NCBI RefSeq assembly: GCF_004353825.1
Contig: NZ_SMNA01000007.1
Location: 124,001-188,000, forward strand
Source: Occultella glacieicola
GTDB taxonomy: Bacteria; Actinomycetota; Actinomycetes; Actinomycetales; Beutenbergiaceae
Direction: 5' to 3'
Length of the DNA: 64,000 nt
The position numbers and the translations under genes are program-made. Shown one piece after another: positions 51,117 through 60,095 of the stretch; positions within the stretch are counted from its first letter, which is position 1, and each line of letters opens with the position of its first letter. The notes under the pieces are model-generated. The model made no database searches. It saw only the letters and a list, made by a program, of their open reading frames with translations, and was not told where the DNA came from.

Positions 51117-51940
51117 CGGGTCAGCGCCTGCTCAAGGGCCTGCGTCGCCCTATCGTGATCGATCTCGGGGCGCCGGTGGTTGGGGTGGGGGGCGATGACC
51201 CGCACCCGCAGGGGCGGTAGCGCGGGGTCGTGGACGGCGCCCCTGGGTGCGGGGACGATCTCGGCCGTGTTGCCGGCCGCCAGCAGTGCTCGGCGTTGGG
51301 TGGCATCCGGCGCCTCGACCACCGAGCCGCTGTGTCCCGCGCGTCGGAGCGCATCGATGAACTGGTCGTGGGCCGGTGGCTGGTGATGTCGGGGAGGCAC
51401 GGCGATCGGGAGGGAGCAGGCTGCCAACGAGTCCGATCCCGATGGTCCTTCCAGACGGGTGGGTAGCACGAGCACGGTGCCTGCGGTGAGGCCGTCGATG
51501 ATGCCTGGGTGCCGGACGACGGCAAGGTCCAGGAGGCCATCGCGCAGCAGGTCCGCCAGCTCGACGCTGCCACCGACCGTCGGCACGACGCCGTCCCCGG
51601 TCCCGGCGAGGACGCGGACCACGGCATCGGTCAGGTGGTCCAGGTCGGTTGCCACACCGAGGCGGACCTGGTGGGAAACCAGGAGTTCTGCGGCTTGGTC
51701 CTGGAGGGCGATGGCGAGGCGCAGGAGGTCACGAGAGAGCGGGAGCAACGCCTGACCTGCAGGCGTGATCCGGACACCGCGCGAGTCGCGGTCGAACAAG
51801 CGCACCCCGAGGTGACGTTCGAGCTTTCGGACTCCCTGCGACAGCGGCGGCTGGGTCATGGCCAGATCGCGCGCCGCGTCCCCGAAGTGACGCGAGTCGG
51901 CCACGGCCACGAAGAAGCGCAAATGGCGCAACAGATCCAT
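51113..51940 (-). CDS. LysR-family regulator
   Basis: A 275-aa LTTR with N-terminal wHTH (HLRFFVAVADSRHFGDAARD, LAMTQPPLSQGVRKLERHL) and a shorter effector domain. ATG 51940 (MDLLRHLRFF) is chosen. It is cotranslated with the beta-lactamase-like gene and divergent from the Tat-exported metallo-hydrolase, and probably controls both. Confidence 0.9.
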   Translation of the reverse strand: MDLLRHLRFFVAVADSRHFGDAARDLAMTQPPLSQGVRKLERHLGVRLFDRDSRGVRITPAGQALLPLSRDLLRLAIALQDQAAELLVSHQVRLGVATDLDHLTDAVVRVLAGTGDGVVPTVGGSVELADLLRDGLLDLAVVRHPGIIDGLTAGTVLVLPTRLEGPSGSDSLAACSLPIAVPPRHHQPPAHDQFIDALRRAGHSGSVVEAPDATQRRALLAAGNTAEIVPAPRGAVHDPALPPLRVRVIAPHPNHRRPEIDHDRATQALEQALTR

Positions 51941-51959
51941 TCCGCTCACGATAGCCATA

Positions 51960-51978
51960 GCGACTCGATTCCAGTCGC
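51960..51978. promoter_or_regulatory. Candidate LysR operator
   Basis: GCGACT and AGTCGC flank 7 bp (19-bp dyad) in the middle of the divergent space between the LysR gene and the metallo-hydrolase, where LTTR sites normally lie. Confidence 0.5.
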
Positions 51979-52022
51979 CGATAGTCTTTGACTCCTGCCG
52001 CGGCGTGCCACAGGGTTGCCGC

Positions 52023-53018
52023 ATGGAAAATGAGCGCACTGCAGTCAAGTCCGACTCGCCCACCACGATCGGCCGCCGCTCCGTGCTCGCCGCAGCGGCG
52101 GCCACGCCACTGGTCGGTCTGGCGCCGAGCGCGTGGGCCGGGTCGCGTGCGCATCCTCAGCCAGGGTTCGCGCGCTTCGAGTGGCTGGGCACCGCGGGAT
52201 GGCGGGTTCGGACGCCGACGACGACCCTCCTGGTCGATCCCTACCTGAGTCGCTTCGACGTCGGCCTCGCAGCAGGCCGGTTCGAGAAGGAGGCCCCCTT
52301 GACGCTCGATGAGGCGGCGGTCGACGCCGTGCTCGGTACTGCCGGAAGTGCAGCCGGCGCCGTCGATGCGGTGTTGGTCTCGCACACGCACTGGGATCAC
52401 TTCGCCGACGTCCCGCACATCGCCGCGACCCGAGACTCGACGGTGTTCACCACGTTGAGCGGGTACCACCTCGCGCAGTCGATGGGGTTGCCCGCCGGCC
52501 AGGTGGCCGTCGTGAAAGGAGGCGAGCAGCTACGCATCGGTGATGTCGTGGTGCGAGTCGTCCGCTCCCTGCACAGCCGCAGTGGTGGTGGTGGTCTGCT
52601 GTTCCCCGGCACCCGGGTGCACGTGCCCGAGCCGCCCACGACCATCGCCGATCTGCCCGAGGGCGACACCCTCGGATTTGTGATCCGGTCGCCGGAGGGC
52701 CGGGGTGTGCTCATCCTCGGTGCCAGCGACTACGACGACCAGGCGCTGAGCGGCCTCGAGGTGGAGACGGTCATGGTGCCGGTGCCCAGCAGCGACGTGA
52801 CCGCAGGCTATGCCGAACGGTTGATGAGCGCGTTGGCACGGCCCCGTACGGTCGTCCTGGTCCATTGGGACAACTTCGAGACCCCCCTGTCCAACCCGCC
52901 TCGGGCTGACTCGGTGACGCGCGAGCGGATGGACTCGCTGATCGCCGACCTCCGCCGGCACTCGCCGCGGACCCGGGTCCTCACGCCCCAGTACCTCACA
53001 CCGCTGGATCTGCTGTGA
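52023..53018 (+). CDS. Tat-exported metallo-beta-lactamase-fold hydrolase
   Basis: A 331-aa protein with a twin-arginine signal (TTIGRRSVLAAAAATPLVGL, cleavage after SAWA, about residue 39) and an MBL core: H121-T-H-W-D-H126, a later His in VRSLHSRSGGGG and D in LILGASDYDD. Tat export fits cofactor loading in the cytoplasm. The substrate is unknown. ATG 52023 is used; its stop overlaps the membrane protein gene (GTGA). Confidence 0.9.
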   Translation: MENERTAVKSDSPTTIGRRSVLAAAAATPLVGLAPSAWAGSRAHPQPGFARFEWLGTAGWRVRTPTTTLLVDPYLSRFDVGLAAGRFEKEAPLTLDEAAVDAVLGTAGSAAGAVDAVLVSHTHWDHFADVPHIAATRDSTVFTTLSGYHLAQSMGLPAGQVAVVKGGEQLRIGDVVVRVVRSLHSRSGGGGLLFPGTRVHVPEPPTTIADLPEGDTLGFVIRSPEGRGVLILGASDYDDQALSGLEVETVMVPVPSSDVTAGYAERLMSALARPRTVVLVHWDNFETPLSNPPRADSVTRERMDSLIADLRRHSPRTRVLTPQYLTPLDLL

Positions 53019-54010
53019 GCACGGCGGCGACCGCCAAGGGTGCGCGGCCGCGCACGTGGCCGTGGGTGCTTGTCCTTTCCGGCTTTGCGACCGGCCTGCT
53101 CGGTCTGCTCCCGTGGCTGCTCACCGGGGCGAGGCTGCCGTTGCAGAACCTGTGGGATACCGAGATCCGTCCCGGTGACATGCCGCTGGTTCTGCTGCCG
53201 TTCAGCCAGTACGCCCTCACCCTGCTGCCCGGCATGCTGGTCTGGGGCTCCGCTCTCGCTGGGTGCGTGGTCCGGCTCCATCCGGTCCATGCCCGGCTGA
53301 GGGGAGCCATGGTGGCGACGCTGGGCTTCCTGGCGGTGGCGGTGATCGCGACCTCGCAGACCGCGCTGGTGGTTCACGGCGGATTGCGTGCCGATGACCC
53401 CAGAACCGACCGGTACTTCGTGGCGGTCCTGAGCGTGATCGTCGCCTCGGTCGTGGTCGGGATTGTGGTGCTCGCGCTGCTGGCCTGCGGACGGCGCCCG
53501 AGTGCCTCGATCGCTGCGACCGTAGCGGCGCTGGCCGGCGGGATCTGGCTCGACGCACTCATCGCGACCCCGTTCGGCGGCGCACCGTCGACCCTGCAGG
53601 TGGAACTCCTGAGCTACTCCCGCTGGCTCCCAGCGCTATTCGTCGGCGCCGTGCTTGTGTGGTGTGGCGTCGGCGGGCTTGGCAACGCGGTGGCGTGGGC
53701 GGTCAGTCCCGTGCTGCTGTGGGTACTGCCGGCCGGCTTCACCGCGGTCAACTACGCAGCCGGTTCTCGGGTGCTGGCCGGAGATCTCGAGGAGATGCGT
53801 GACGCCGCGCTCGACGTCTTCAGGTCGGCGCTGGGCCCGGCCGGACCTTCACTGGAGTATGCGGGGGTCGCGTTGGGCCTCGGTGTGCTCGGCACCGTCA
53901 TTCGCGCATGCCACGCGCGCCGGCGGGCCTCCTCGAATGGTGCCTCCGACACGACGCCGGCGCAGCGGGCACCGTTGCCCGATCGGGCAGTTCCTCGCTC
54001 AAAGGCCTGA
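53015..54010 (+). CDS. Multi-pass membrane protein coupled to the MBL-fold hydrolase
   Basis: A 331-aa protein with about eight hydrophobic segments and a short charged C-terminal tail. No known family was recognised. Its GTG start overlaps the hydrolase stop, so it is likely its membrane partner. Confidence 0.7.
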   Translation: MSTAATAKGARPRTWPWVLVLSGFATGLLGLLPWLLTGARLPLQNLWDTEIRPGDMPLVLLPFSQYALTLLPGMLVWGSALAGCVVRLHPVHARLRGAMVATLGFLAVAVIATSQTALVVHGGLRADDPRTDRYFVAVLSVIVASVVVGIVVLALLACGRRPSASIAATVAALAGGIWLDALIATPFGGAPSTLQVELLSYSRWLPALFVGAVLVWCGVGGLGNAVAWAVSPVLLWVLPAGFTAVNYAAGSRVLAGDLEEMRDAALDVFRSALGPAGPSLEYAGVALGLGVLGTVIRACHARRRASSNGASDTTPAQRAPLPDRAVPRSKA

Positions 54011-54069
54011 CGCGCCATGGTCCGGGCCGCTACTGTCACCGGGTCACATCGGACGTCGGAAGGGCCATC

Positions 54070-56064
54070 GTGCCATCGACAGTGATCATCCCCGCCAGCG
54101 ACGTTGCCACCCGGGTCATGCGCACGATCCTGGTCCTGGCAGGCGTCGCGCTCGCCCTGCTGCTGATGCGGCCGTCGGCCGCCCACGCCGACGTCACCGA
54201 CCTGACACCGCCACCGGACGGCTGCCTCGCCTATGACGTGGACGCCGTGCCCTTCGCTGAGACCTCCGACCCCCAGACGCTCGACCTGCAGCTCGACGGC
54301 CCGGTGATCCAGGTCATCATCGAGTGGGCCGGGATCTGGCAACCCGCACCGCTCGACCCGACGATCGGGGTCGAGGTGGTCGGACCGGGTGGCACCCTCT
54401 CCGGCGCGTACGCCGGCACCGAGTCCACGGACGCCACCGCATTGCCGGCCGTCCCGGAGCCGATCGTGTACGGCTACGTCGCCGACATCACCGAGCTCTT
54501 CGGGGCCGGCGCCGAAGGCACCTACACGGTGAACATCACGCCGCCCATCGACGGCATCGACGCGGACGAGGCCCGCTGGGGCGGCGCCACCGTGACCGCG
54601 GTCTACGACAGTTCGCCCTGCGACGACGTCGCCACCGTGATCTGGAAGACCGGCGCCGACTTCTACTTCGGCGGCAACTCGACCTCCTCGCCGACGACCG
54701 AACTGATCGTCTACGACTGGGGCTACCCGCTCACCGAGGACTACGTCGCCTCCTTCTCCACCTCGCACGCGGGGGCCGACAACGCCGCGACCGACTGCCG
54801 GGTCTCCTCCATCTGGGTGGCCACCGGCGACGGGACGGCGCCCGGGAGTTCGGAGGACCTCGTCGACGACGACGGCGTCCCGAACCCGGCGTACGGGGGC
54901 GTCGAGGGCATCGTGTCCCCGTTCACCCCACCGAGCCAGCCGTGCCCACCTGCGACGGTCACGGCCCCCGTGGTCTCCTTCACCCCCGGCAGCATGGGCC
55001 CGGAGCAGACGCTGGTGTACTTCGACGTGCTGATCCCGGCGGGTTCCACGTGGGCGGCGTTCCAGCTCGAGTCGCCGGCCGACAACGGCGGCCACCCCGG
55101 TCTCCCGGAGTCCGGCGCCTGGAGCGGCGCCGGCCTGCTGATCCTGCCGGCGTTCGTGCCGCCGGCACCGGAGATCGCCCTCGAGAAGACCGTTCTGGAC
55201 GGCGCCGGGGCCGCCTGCCCCGGGGTGGAGGGCACCGACGAACTCGTCTCGGGCGAGCCGACCACCCCGGTGACCTACTGCTTCCGGGTCACGAACACCG
55301 GCGACGTGGCCCTCTTCCCGGTCACGCTCGACGACCCTGACCTGGGCATCACCGACGCCGACATGACCCTGGTTTCCGGTGACGACACCGTGCCGCTGCA
55401 GCCGGGGGAGGAGTTAGTCTACTCCTACGACTCCACGATCACCGCGGACCTGCTGAACACCGCGACCGTCACCGGCCAGCCGGAGGGTGGCGGCGAGCCG
55501 GTCACCGACACGAACGACGCGTCGGTCCAGATGTATGTGATCACCGGCACCGTGACCCCGTTCTGCGAGGCGGACGCCCCGTACCTCGGGTACGACATCC
55601 AGACGAACGCGCCCGGGACGACGGCGACCATCACCTTCACCGGTGACGGCGGTTCGGAGTCGGTCACCGTGCCCGTCGGGACCGGCAGGGTCCTCTGGCC
55701 GGGCGCGGAGGTCGGCCCGGACGGCGTCGGGATCGACTGGCCCGGCTGGGACCAGAACGCCGACGGCGACTGGTTCGAGAACGCCGCCAACCCCTACGCC
55801 TGGGCGCGCCCGGACGTGCAGATCACGGTGACGGTCAACCCGACCACGGAGCCGGTCACGGTCGCCTACCCCCCGGGTACGCCGACCTGTGTGACGGCGC
55901 CCCCGCCGAACGAGCCCCCACCGAGCGGTCGGCCGCCGTCGAGCCCGCCACCGCTCGCGGAGACCGGTGCCGGTGATCCTGCCGGGCCGGCCGGCCTCGC
56001 CGCGGCGATGACCCTGTTCGGCGCCGCGCTCGTGGTGTTCTCCCGCCGCCTGGCTCGCCACTGA
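54070..56064 (+). CDS. Large secreted surface protein with DUF11-like domain and LAETG anchor
   Basis: A 664-aa protein: signal peptide (VMRTILVLAGVALALLL, cleavage after AHA), about 350 residues of beta-rich extracellular domain, a DUF11-like module (PEIALEKTVLDG to TGQPEGGGEP), a second beta domain, a Pro-rich spacer and the sortase signal LAETG (629-633) with C-terminal helix and RR tail. It should be bound to the wall by a class E sortase, which favours LAxTG. GTG 54070 has GGAAGGG upstream; ATG 54118 is an alternative. Confidence 0.88.
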   Translation: MPSTVIIPASDVATRVMRTILVLAGVALALLLMRPSAAHADVTDLTPPPDGCLAYDVDAVPFAETSDPQTLDLQLDGPVIQVIIEWAGIWQPAPLDPTIGVEVVGPGGTLSGAYAGTESTDATALPAVPEPIVYGYVADITELFGAGAEGTYTVNITPPIDGIDADEARWGGATVTAVYDSSPCDDVATVIWKTGADFYFGGNSTSSPTTELIVYDWGYPLTEDYVASFSTSHAGADNAATDCRVSSIWVATGDGTAPGSSEDLVDDDGVPNPAYGGVEGIVSPFTPPSQPCPPATVTAPVVSFTPGSMGPEQTLVYFDVLIPAGSTWAAFQLESPADNGGHPGLPESGAWSGAGLLILPAFVPPAPEIALEKTVLDGAGAACPGVEGTDELVSGEPTTPVTYCFRVTNTGDVALFPVTLDDPDLGITDADMTLVSGDDTVPLQPGEELVYSYDSTITADLLNTATVTGQPEGGGEPVTDTNDASVQMYVITGTVTPFCEADAPYLGYDIQTNAPGTTATITFTGDGGSESVTVPVGTGRVLWPGAEVGPDGVGIDWPGWDQNADGDWFENAANPYAWARPDVQITVTVNPTTEPVTVAYPPGTPTCVTAPPPNEPPPSGRPPSSPPPLAETGAGDPAGPAGLAAAMTLFGAALVVFSRRLARH

Positions 56065-56068
56065 TCCA

Positions 56069-56104
56069 CCGGAGGCCGCCTCCCCACCGGGAGGCGGCCT
56101 CCGG
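56069..56104 (+). terminator. Terminator of the surface-protein gene
   Basis: CCGGAGGCCGCCTCCC pairs perfectly over 16 bp with GGGAGGCGGCCTCCGG around a 4-base loop, 5 bp after the stop codon. No T-run. Confidence 0.8.
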
Positions 56105-56160
56105 CGCGCCCGTTCGGGCCCGTTCGGACGTCCGGCCCGGGTCCCGCCGCCGACCTGGGT

Positions 56161-56172
56161 CGAATCGTTTCG
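56161..56172. promoter_or_regulatory. Candidate LacI-type operator before the sugar isomerase operon
   Basis: CGAATCGTTTCG is a near-palindrome with a central CG (10 of 12 symmetrical), like many LacI-family sites. It lies 73 bp before the isomerase start. No regulator gene is adjacent. Confidence 0.35.
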
Positions 56173-56244
56173 CATCCGCCGGCAGATGTGTAGGGTTGTC
56201 GACGCGATCAACCCACCAGGACACTCATCGAGGAGCCCCTTCCC

Positions 56245-56979
56245 ATGCCCGGAGCCATCTCCGTCCAGCTGTACTCCATCCGCAATGCCATGGCGGAGGA
56301 CATGCCCGCCGCCCTGCAGCGCACCGCCGATCTCGGATTCGAGAACGTCGAGCTGTACGGGTACGTCGACAGGGTGGACGCCCACCGGGAGGCGCTCGCC
56401 GCTGCCGGCCTGAGCGCACCCTCCGGGCACGCCCGGCTCGTGGTCTCCGACGACGTACCGGGTGTCCTGGACGCCTCCGCCGCGCTCGGGATGACCACCG
56501 TCATCGACCCGTCCATCCCCGAGGAGCAGTGGGCCACCCGCGAGCTCATCGAGGCCAGTGCCGCACGGCTGAACGAGATCGCCAAACAGGCCGCCGACCG
56601 AGGGCTCGAGGTCGGCTACCACAACCACTGGTGGGAGGTCGCCTCGGTGGACGGCACGCCCGGCCTGGAGATCTTCGCCGCTGCCCTCGACGAGGGCGTC
56701 ACCCTCGAGGTGGACACCTACTGGGCCGAGGTCGGCGGGGTCGCCGCGCCCGACCTGCTCCGCCGCCTCGGTGACAAGGTCACCCACATCCACGTCAAGG
56801 ACGGCCCGGCCACCCGCGACACCAAGGCCCAGCTGCCCGCCGGGCAGGGCGTGGTCCCGGTCGCCGACATCCTTGCCGCGGCTCCGAACGCGCTGCGCGT
56901 CGTCGAGTTCGACGACTACGACGGCGACGTCTTCGACGGCCTCGCGCAGAGCCTGGCCTGGCTGAAGGCACAGGCATGA
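56245..56979 (+). CDS. Sugar phosphate isomerase/epimerase (TIM barrel)
   Basis: A 244-aa xylose-isomerase-like TIM-barrel protein with metal-ligand segments typical of the AP-endonuclease-2 family: LGFENVELYG, VGYHNHWWEV, LEVDTYWAEVGG, HIHVKDG and VVEFDDYDGD. It probably isomerises or epimerises a keto-sugar or inositol derivative in the cytoplasm. Start supported by AGGAG. Overlaps the next gene (ATGA), whose product may oxidise the same sugar. Confidence 0.9.
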   Translation: MPGAISVQLYSIRNAMAEDMPAALQRTADLGFENVELYGYVDRVDAHREALAAAGLSAPSGHARLVVSDDVPGVLDASAALGMTTVIDPSIPEEQWATRELIEASAARLNEIAKQAADRGLEVGYHNHWWEVASVDGTPGLEIFAAALDEGVTLEVDTYWAEVGGVAAPDLLRRLGDKVTHIHVKDGPATRDTKAQLPAGQGVVPVADILAAAPNALRVVEFDDYDGDVFDGLAQSLAWLKAQA

Positions 56980-58100
56980 GCGAGTCCTTCGTGAGCGCCG
57001 CTCGCTCCGGGCGTGTCGGCGTCGGCATCATCGGTGCCGGAGTGATCAGCACCCAGTACCTGACCAACCTCACGAAGTTCGCCGACCTCGACGTCCTCTT
57101 CGTCGCGGACCTGGACGTGGAGCGGGCCCGGGCCAAAGCCGAGGAGTTCGGCGTGCCCGGCAGTGGGACCGTCGCGGAACTGCTCGCGGTCGACGCCATC
57201 GAGATCGTCATCAACCTGACCATCCCCGCCGTGCACGTCGAGGTCGGCGAACAGATCATCGCCGCCGGCAAGCACCAGTGGAGCGAGAAGCCGCTCGCCC
57301 TCGACCGTGAGTCCGGCCGGCGCCTGCTCGAGTCCGCCACGGCCGCTGGTCTGCGCGTCTCCTGTGCGCCGGACACCATCCTCGGCGCCGGGCTGCAGAC
57401 CGCCCAGCGGCTCCTCCTCGAGGGCAGGATCGGCACGCCGCTGAACGGCCTCGTGCTGCTCCAGGGGCCGGGGCCGGAGTCATGGCACCCGAGCCCGGAG
57501 TTCCTCTTCGACGTCGGCGCCGGGCCGCTGTTCGACATCGGCCCGTACTACCTGACGGCGCTCGTGCAGTTGCTCGGCCCGATCGCCCGGGTGAGTGCCA
57601 CCTCGTCGACGGCGCGGACCACCCGGGTGATCGGGTCCGGTCCCAAGGCCGGCACCGAATTCCCGGTCAACGTGCCGACCCACCACGGTGCCCTGATCGA
57701 GTTCGCCGGCGGTGCGGCAGCGCAGACGACGTTCAGCTTCGAGTCGGTCCGCAAGCGCACCCTGATCGAGGTTGCCGGAACCACCGGCACGCTGGAGGTG
57801 CCGAACCCGAACACCTTCGACGACTCCGGCCATCTGTGGCTGCCCGGGGCCGACGAGGCGGAGGAGGTCCCGGCGGTCGGCTCCACCTACGGCCGGGGCA
57901 GCGGTGCGCTCGAGCTGGCCCGCGCGATCCGCGCCGGGGTGCCCGAGCGGGCGTCCGGCGAACTTGCGTTCCACGTGCTGGACGCGATGATCTCGATCGC
58001 CGAGTCGGCGCTGTGGCACAAGCCGGTGGAGCTCGCGAGTTCCGCGGCCGCGCCCGCGCCGCTACCGGCCGACTGGGACCCGGCTGCGGCGACGCTCTGA
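56976..58100 (+). CDS. Gfo/Idh/MocA-family oxidoreductase
   Basis: A 374-aa NAD(P)-dependent sugar dehydrogenase-like protein: Rossmann GVGIIGAGVISTQYL, the EKPLALDRESGRRLLE motif containing the catalytic-region lysine, and a C-terminal alpha/beta domain with GPLFDIGPYYLTAL (D and Y/H site). It is coupled to the isomerase, so the two probably catalyse consecutive steps of an unidentified polyol or sugar pathway. Confidence 0.92.
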   Translation: MSESFVSAARSGRVGVGIIGAGVISTQYLTNLTKFADLDVLFVADLDVERARAKAEEFGVPGSGTVAELLAVDAIEIVINLTIPAVHVEVGEQIIAAGKHQWSEKPLALDRESGRRLLESATAAGLRVSCAPDTILGAGLQTAQRLLLEGRIGTPLNGLVLLQGPGPESWHPSPEFLFDVGAGPLFDIGPYYLTALVQLLGPIARVSATSSTARTTRVIGSGPKAGTEFPVNVPTHHGALIEFAGGAAAQTTFSFESVRKRTLIEVAGTTGTLEVPNPNTFDDSGHLWLPGADEAEEVPAVGSTYGRGSGALELARAIRAGVPERASGELAFHVLDAMISIAESALWHKPVELASSAAAPAPLPADWDPAAATL

Positions 58101-58112
58101 ACGCATCCGAGC

Positions 58113-58146
58113 ACCGCCCGGCCCGCGTCCTCGCGGGCCGGGCGGT
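58113..58146. terminator. Bidirectional terminator between the oxidoreductase and MFS genes
   Basis: ACCGCCCGGCCCGCG pairs with CGCGGGCCGGGCGGT over 15 bp around TCCT. It lies exactly between two convergent stops. Confidence 0.8.
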
Positions 58147-59355
58147 TCAGGACAGCGGCTTGTGCGAGCCCGCGAGTGTCCCGGAGAGGAAGACCACGAC
58201 GCCGATCCCCAGGAGCAACCCCATCGACGCGGTCCAGGTGCCGGTCGCGGCGTAGAGCGCGCCGACGGCGACCGGCGCGAGCGCGGCGAGGCCGTAGCCG
58301 ACCGTCTGGGTCATGGCCGACACGCCGCGCACCTGCGCCACGCTCGTCGAGCGCAGCGTCACGAGGGTCATCGCCATGGCGAACGACGACCCCTGCGCGT
58401 ACCCGGTCACCACGCACCACACCCAGAACGCCCCCGGCGCCGCGAGCATCCCGCCGATGCCGATGAGCCAGGCGCTGAGGATGACCGCGATCAGGACGCG
58501 CCGGGCCCGCACCCGGGCCAGCAGCACTGGGGCCGTCAGCGTGCCGAGGATGCCGACGAGCTGGAAGGCGGAGGCCGCCGCACCGGCCGTGGCGGCGTCC
58601 GTGCCGGCGAGCTCCGGCAACATGCTGGGGAGCCAGGCCGTCATTCCGTAGAACAGCCCCGACTGCGTGCCGAAGTAGATCGCCAGCACCCAGGCGCTCG
58701 GCATCGACCACGGCCGGTGCGGGGGCTGCCCCGCCGGTGGGGCCGGCTCGGCTGGATGCGGAAGGCGGGCCCAGACGAGCGCGGCGACCAGGGCGAGCGC
58801 GGCCCAGGCGGCCAGTGCGGGCTGCCAGCCGAGCCAGAGGGCGAGCGGCACGGTCACGGCGGCCGCGATCGCGGCGCCGCCGGTGACCGACGAGGTCGAG
58901 ATCGCGGTCATCGGACCCTGGTGCGCGGGGAAGTCCCGGCGCACCACCACCGGGAGCAGCACATTGCCGGAGGTGATGGCCAGGCCGATCACCGCGGTCC
59001 CGGCGAGCAGCGCCCACGCCGGTCCCCACGGGCGGATCAGGGTCAGGGTGGCGATCACCAGCAGTCCGAAGACGATGACGCGGTCCACCCCGAACCGGCG
59101 CACCGCGGCGGCGATCAGGGGGGCCCCGACCGCGAAGCAGACGACCGGGAGGCTGGTGAGCAGCCCGGCGGTGGTCGGGTCGAGCCCCAGGTCGGACCGG
59201 ATGTCGGGAAGAACCGCGGCGAGCGAGGTGATCGGGGCGCGCAGGTTGATCCCCACGAGCACGAGCGCGGCGGCCAGCAGTAGACCGGGTCGGCCGCGCA
59301 GAACCTCCGCCGCGCTGCGTCGCCCGGACCGGGTCGGCGCAGGATCGGTGGTCAT
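58147..59355 (-). CDS. CynX/NimT-family MFS transporter
   Basis: A 402-aa protein with 12 predicted membrane segments and the family start LLAAALVLVGINLRAPITSLA. Members include cyanate and nitroimidazole transporters; the substrate here is unknown. ATG 59355 (MTTDPAPTRSG) is chosen. It is divergent from a MarR-type regulator that probably represses it. Confidence 0.9.
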   Translation of the reverse strand: MTTDPAPTRSGRRSAAEVLRGRPGLLLAAALVLVGINLRAPITSLAAVLPDIRSDLGLDPTTAGLLTSLPVVCFAVGAPLIAAAVRRFGVDRVIVFGLLVIATLTLIRPWGPAWALLAGTAVIGLAITSGNVLLPVVVRRDFPAHQGPMTAISTSSVTGGAAIAAAVTVPLALWLGWQPALAAWAALALVAALVWARLPHPAEPAPPAGQPPHRPWSMPSAWVLAIYFGTQSGLFYGMTAWLPSMLPELAGTDAATAGAAASAFQLVGILGTLTAPVLLARVRARRVLIAVILSAWLIGIGGMLAAPGAFWVWCVVTGYAQGSSFAMAMTLVTLRSTSVAQVRGVSAMTQTVGYGLAALAPVAVGALYAATGTWTASMGLLLGIGVVVFLSGTLAGSHKPLS

Positions 59356-59515
59356 GGCGGTGACGCTAGACCGTTTCCGTCGTCGGCGTGGAATCGGTCC
59401 GTCTCGCGATCTGGGCGGACGGAACGATGCACGGATGCCGGGCGTTGGGGGATGTGTAGGGCAAAGGGAGTTGCGGGTCACCGCGGCGGCCCGAGCCGGC
59501 ACGAGACGAACGAGC

Positions 59516-60073
59516 ATGGGAGTAGACGTGGATGCCCTGGCGCAGGCCCGATCCGAGGTTCGTGGGATGGTTCCCGCCAGTTCGCTGACCGGCATCCTGG
59601 GGCTCACCGATGTCCTCGGACGGGTCGGGGAGGCCGGGATGGCCCTGACCCACAGGATCGAGACCGTGACCGGGATGCGGGCCGGCGAACTCCAGGTGCT
59701 GGTCGCGGTCGAGGACGGGGCCGAGCACCCGCGAGCCATCGCCGCCCTCACCGGGCAACTTCCTGAGGCCGCCGAGGTCACCGTCAAGGCCCTCGTCGCG
59801 CGAGGCCTGCTCGGCCGTCACGCCCACCCGGCGGACCCGTCCGGTGAGCCGGGCCTCGTGCATGTCACCCCGATGGGCACGGCGGCCCTCGAGCAGGCGG
59901 AGGCCGTTCAGATCCGGGTCGTGGACGCGCTCGCGCGCACGATCGGCGTGGAGCGGACCAAGGATCTGAGCCGCAATCTCACGGTCCTCGCCGACGTCCT
60001 CGAACACGGGAACGGGCTCGGCGGGCAGCCGCATCCCGACCGTCCCACGCACCTGCGCACGATCGAGGCCTGA
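59516..60073 (+). CDS. MarR-type transcriptional regulator
   Basis: A 185-aa protein with a winged helix (ELQVLVAVEDGAEHPRAIAA, LTGQLPEAAEVTVKALVARG) and a helical dimer interface. The shared 160-bp promoter region suggests control of the MFS gene. ATG 59516 is chosen over the frame that runs back through the MFS gene. Confidence 0.85.
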   Translation: MGVDVDALAQARSEVRGMVPASSLTGILGLTDVLGRVGEAGMALTHRIETVTGMRAGELQVLVAVEDGAEHPRAIAALTGQLPEAAEVTVKALVARGLLGRHAHPADPSGEPGLVHVTPMGTAALEQAEAVQIRVVDALARTIGVERTKDLSRNLTVLADVLEHGNGLGGQPHPDRPTHLRTIEA

Positions 60074-60095
60074 GGCGGAGACCGTTTGCCCGGAG

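Noticed and set aside
59375-59424. MarR operator from TTCCGTC and GACGGAA
   Set aside because: The 7-bp arms are 36 bp apart, too far for a MarR site, and could be chance.
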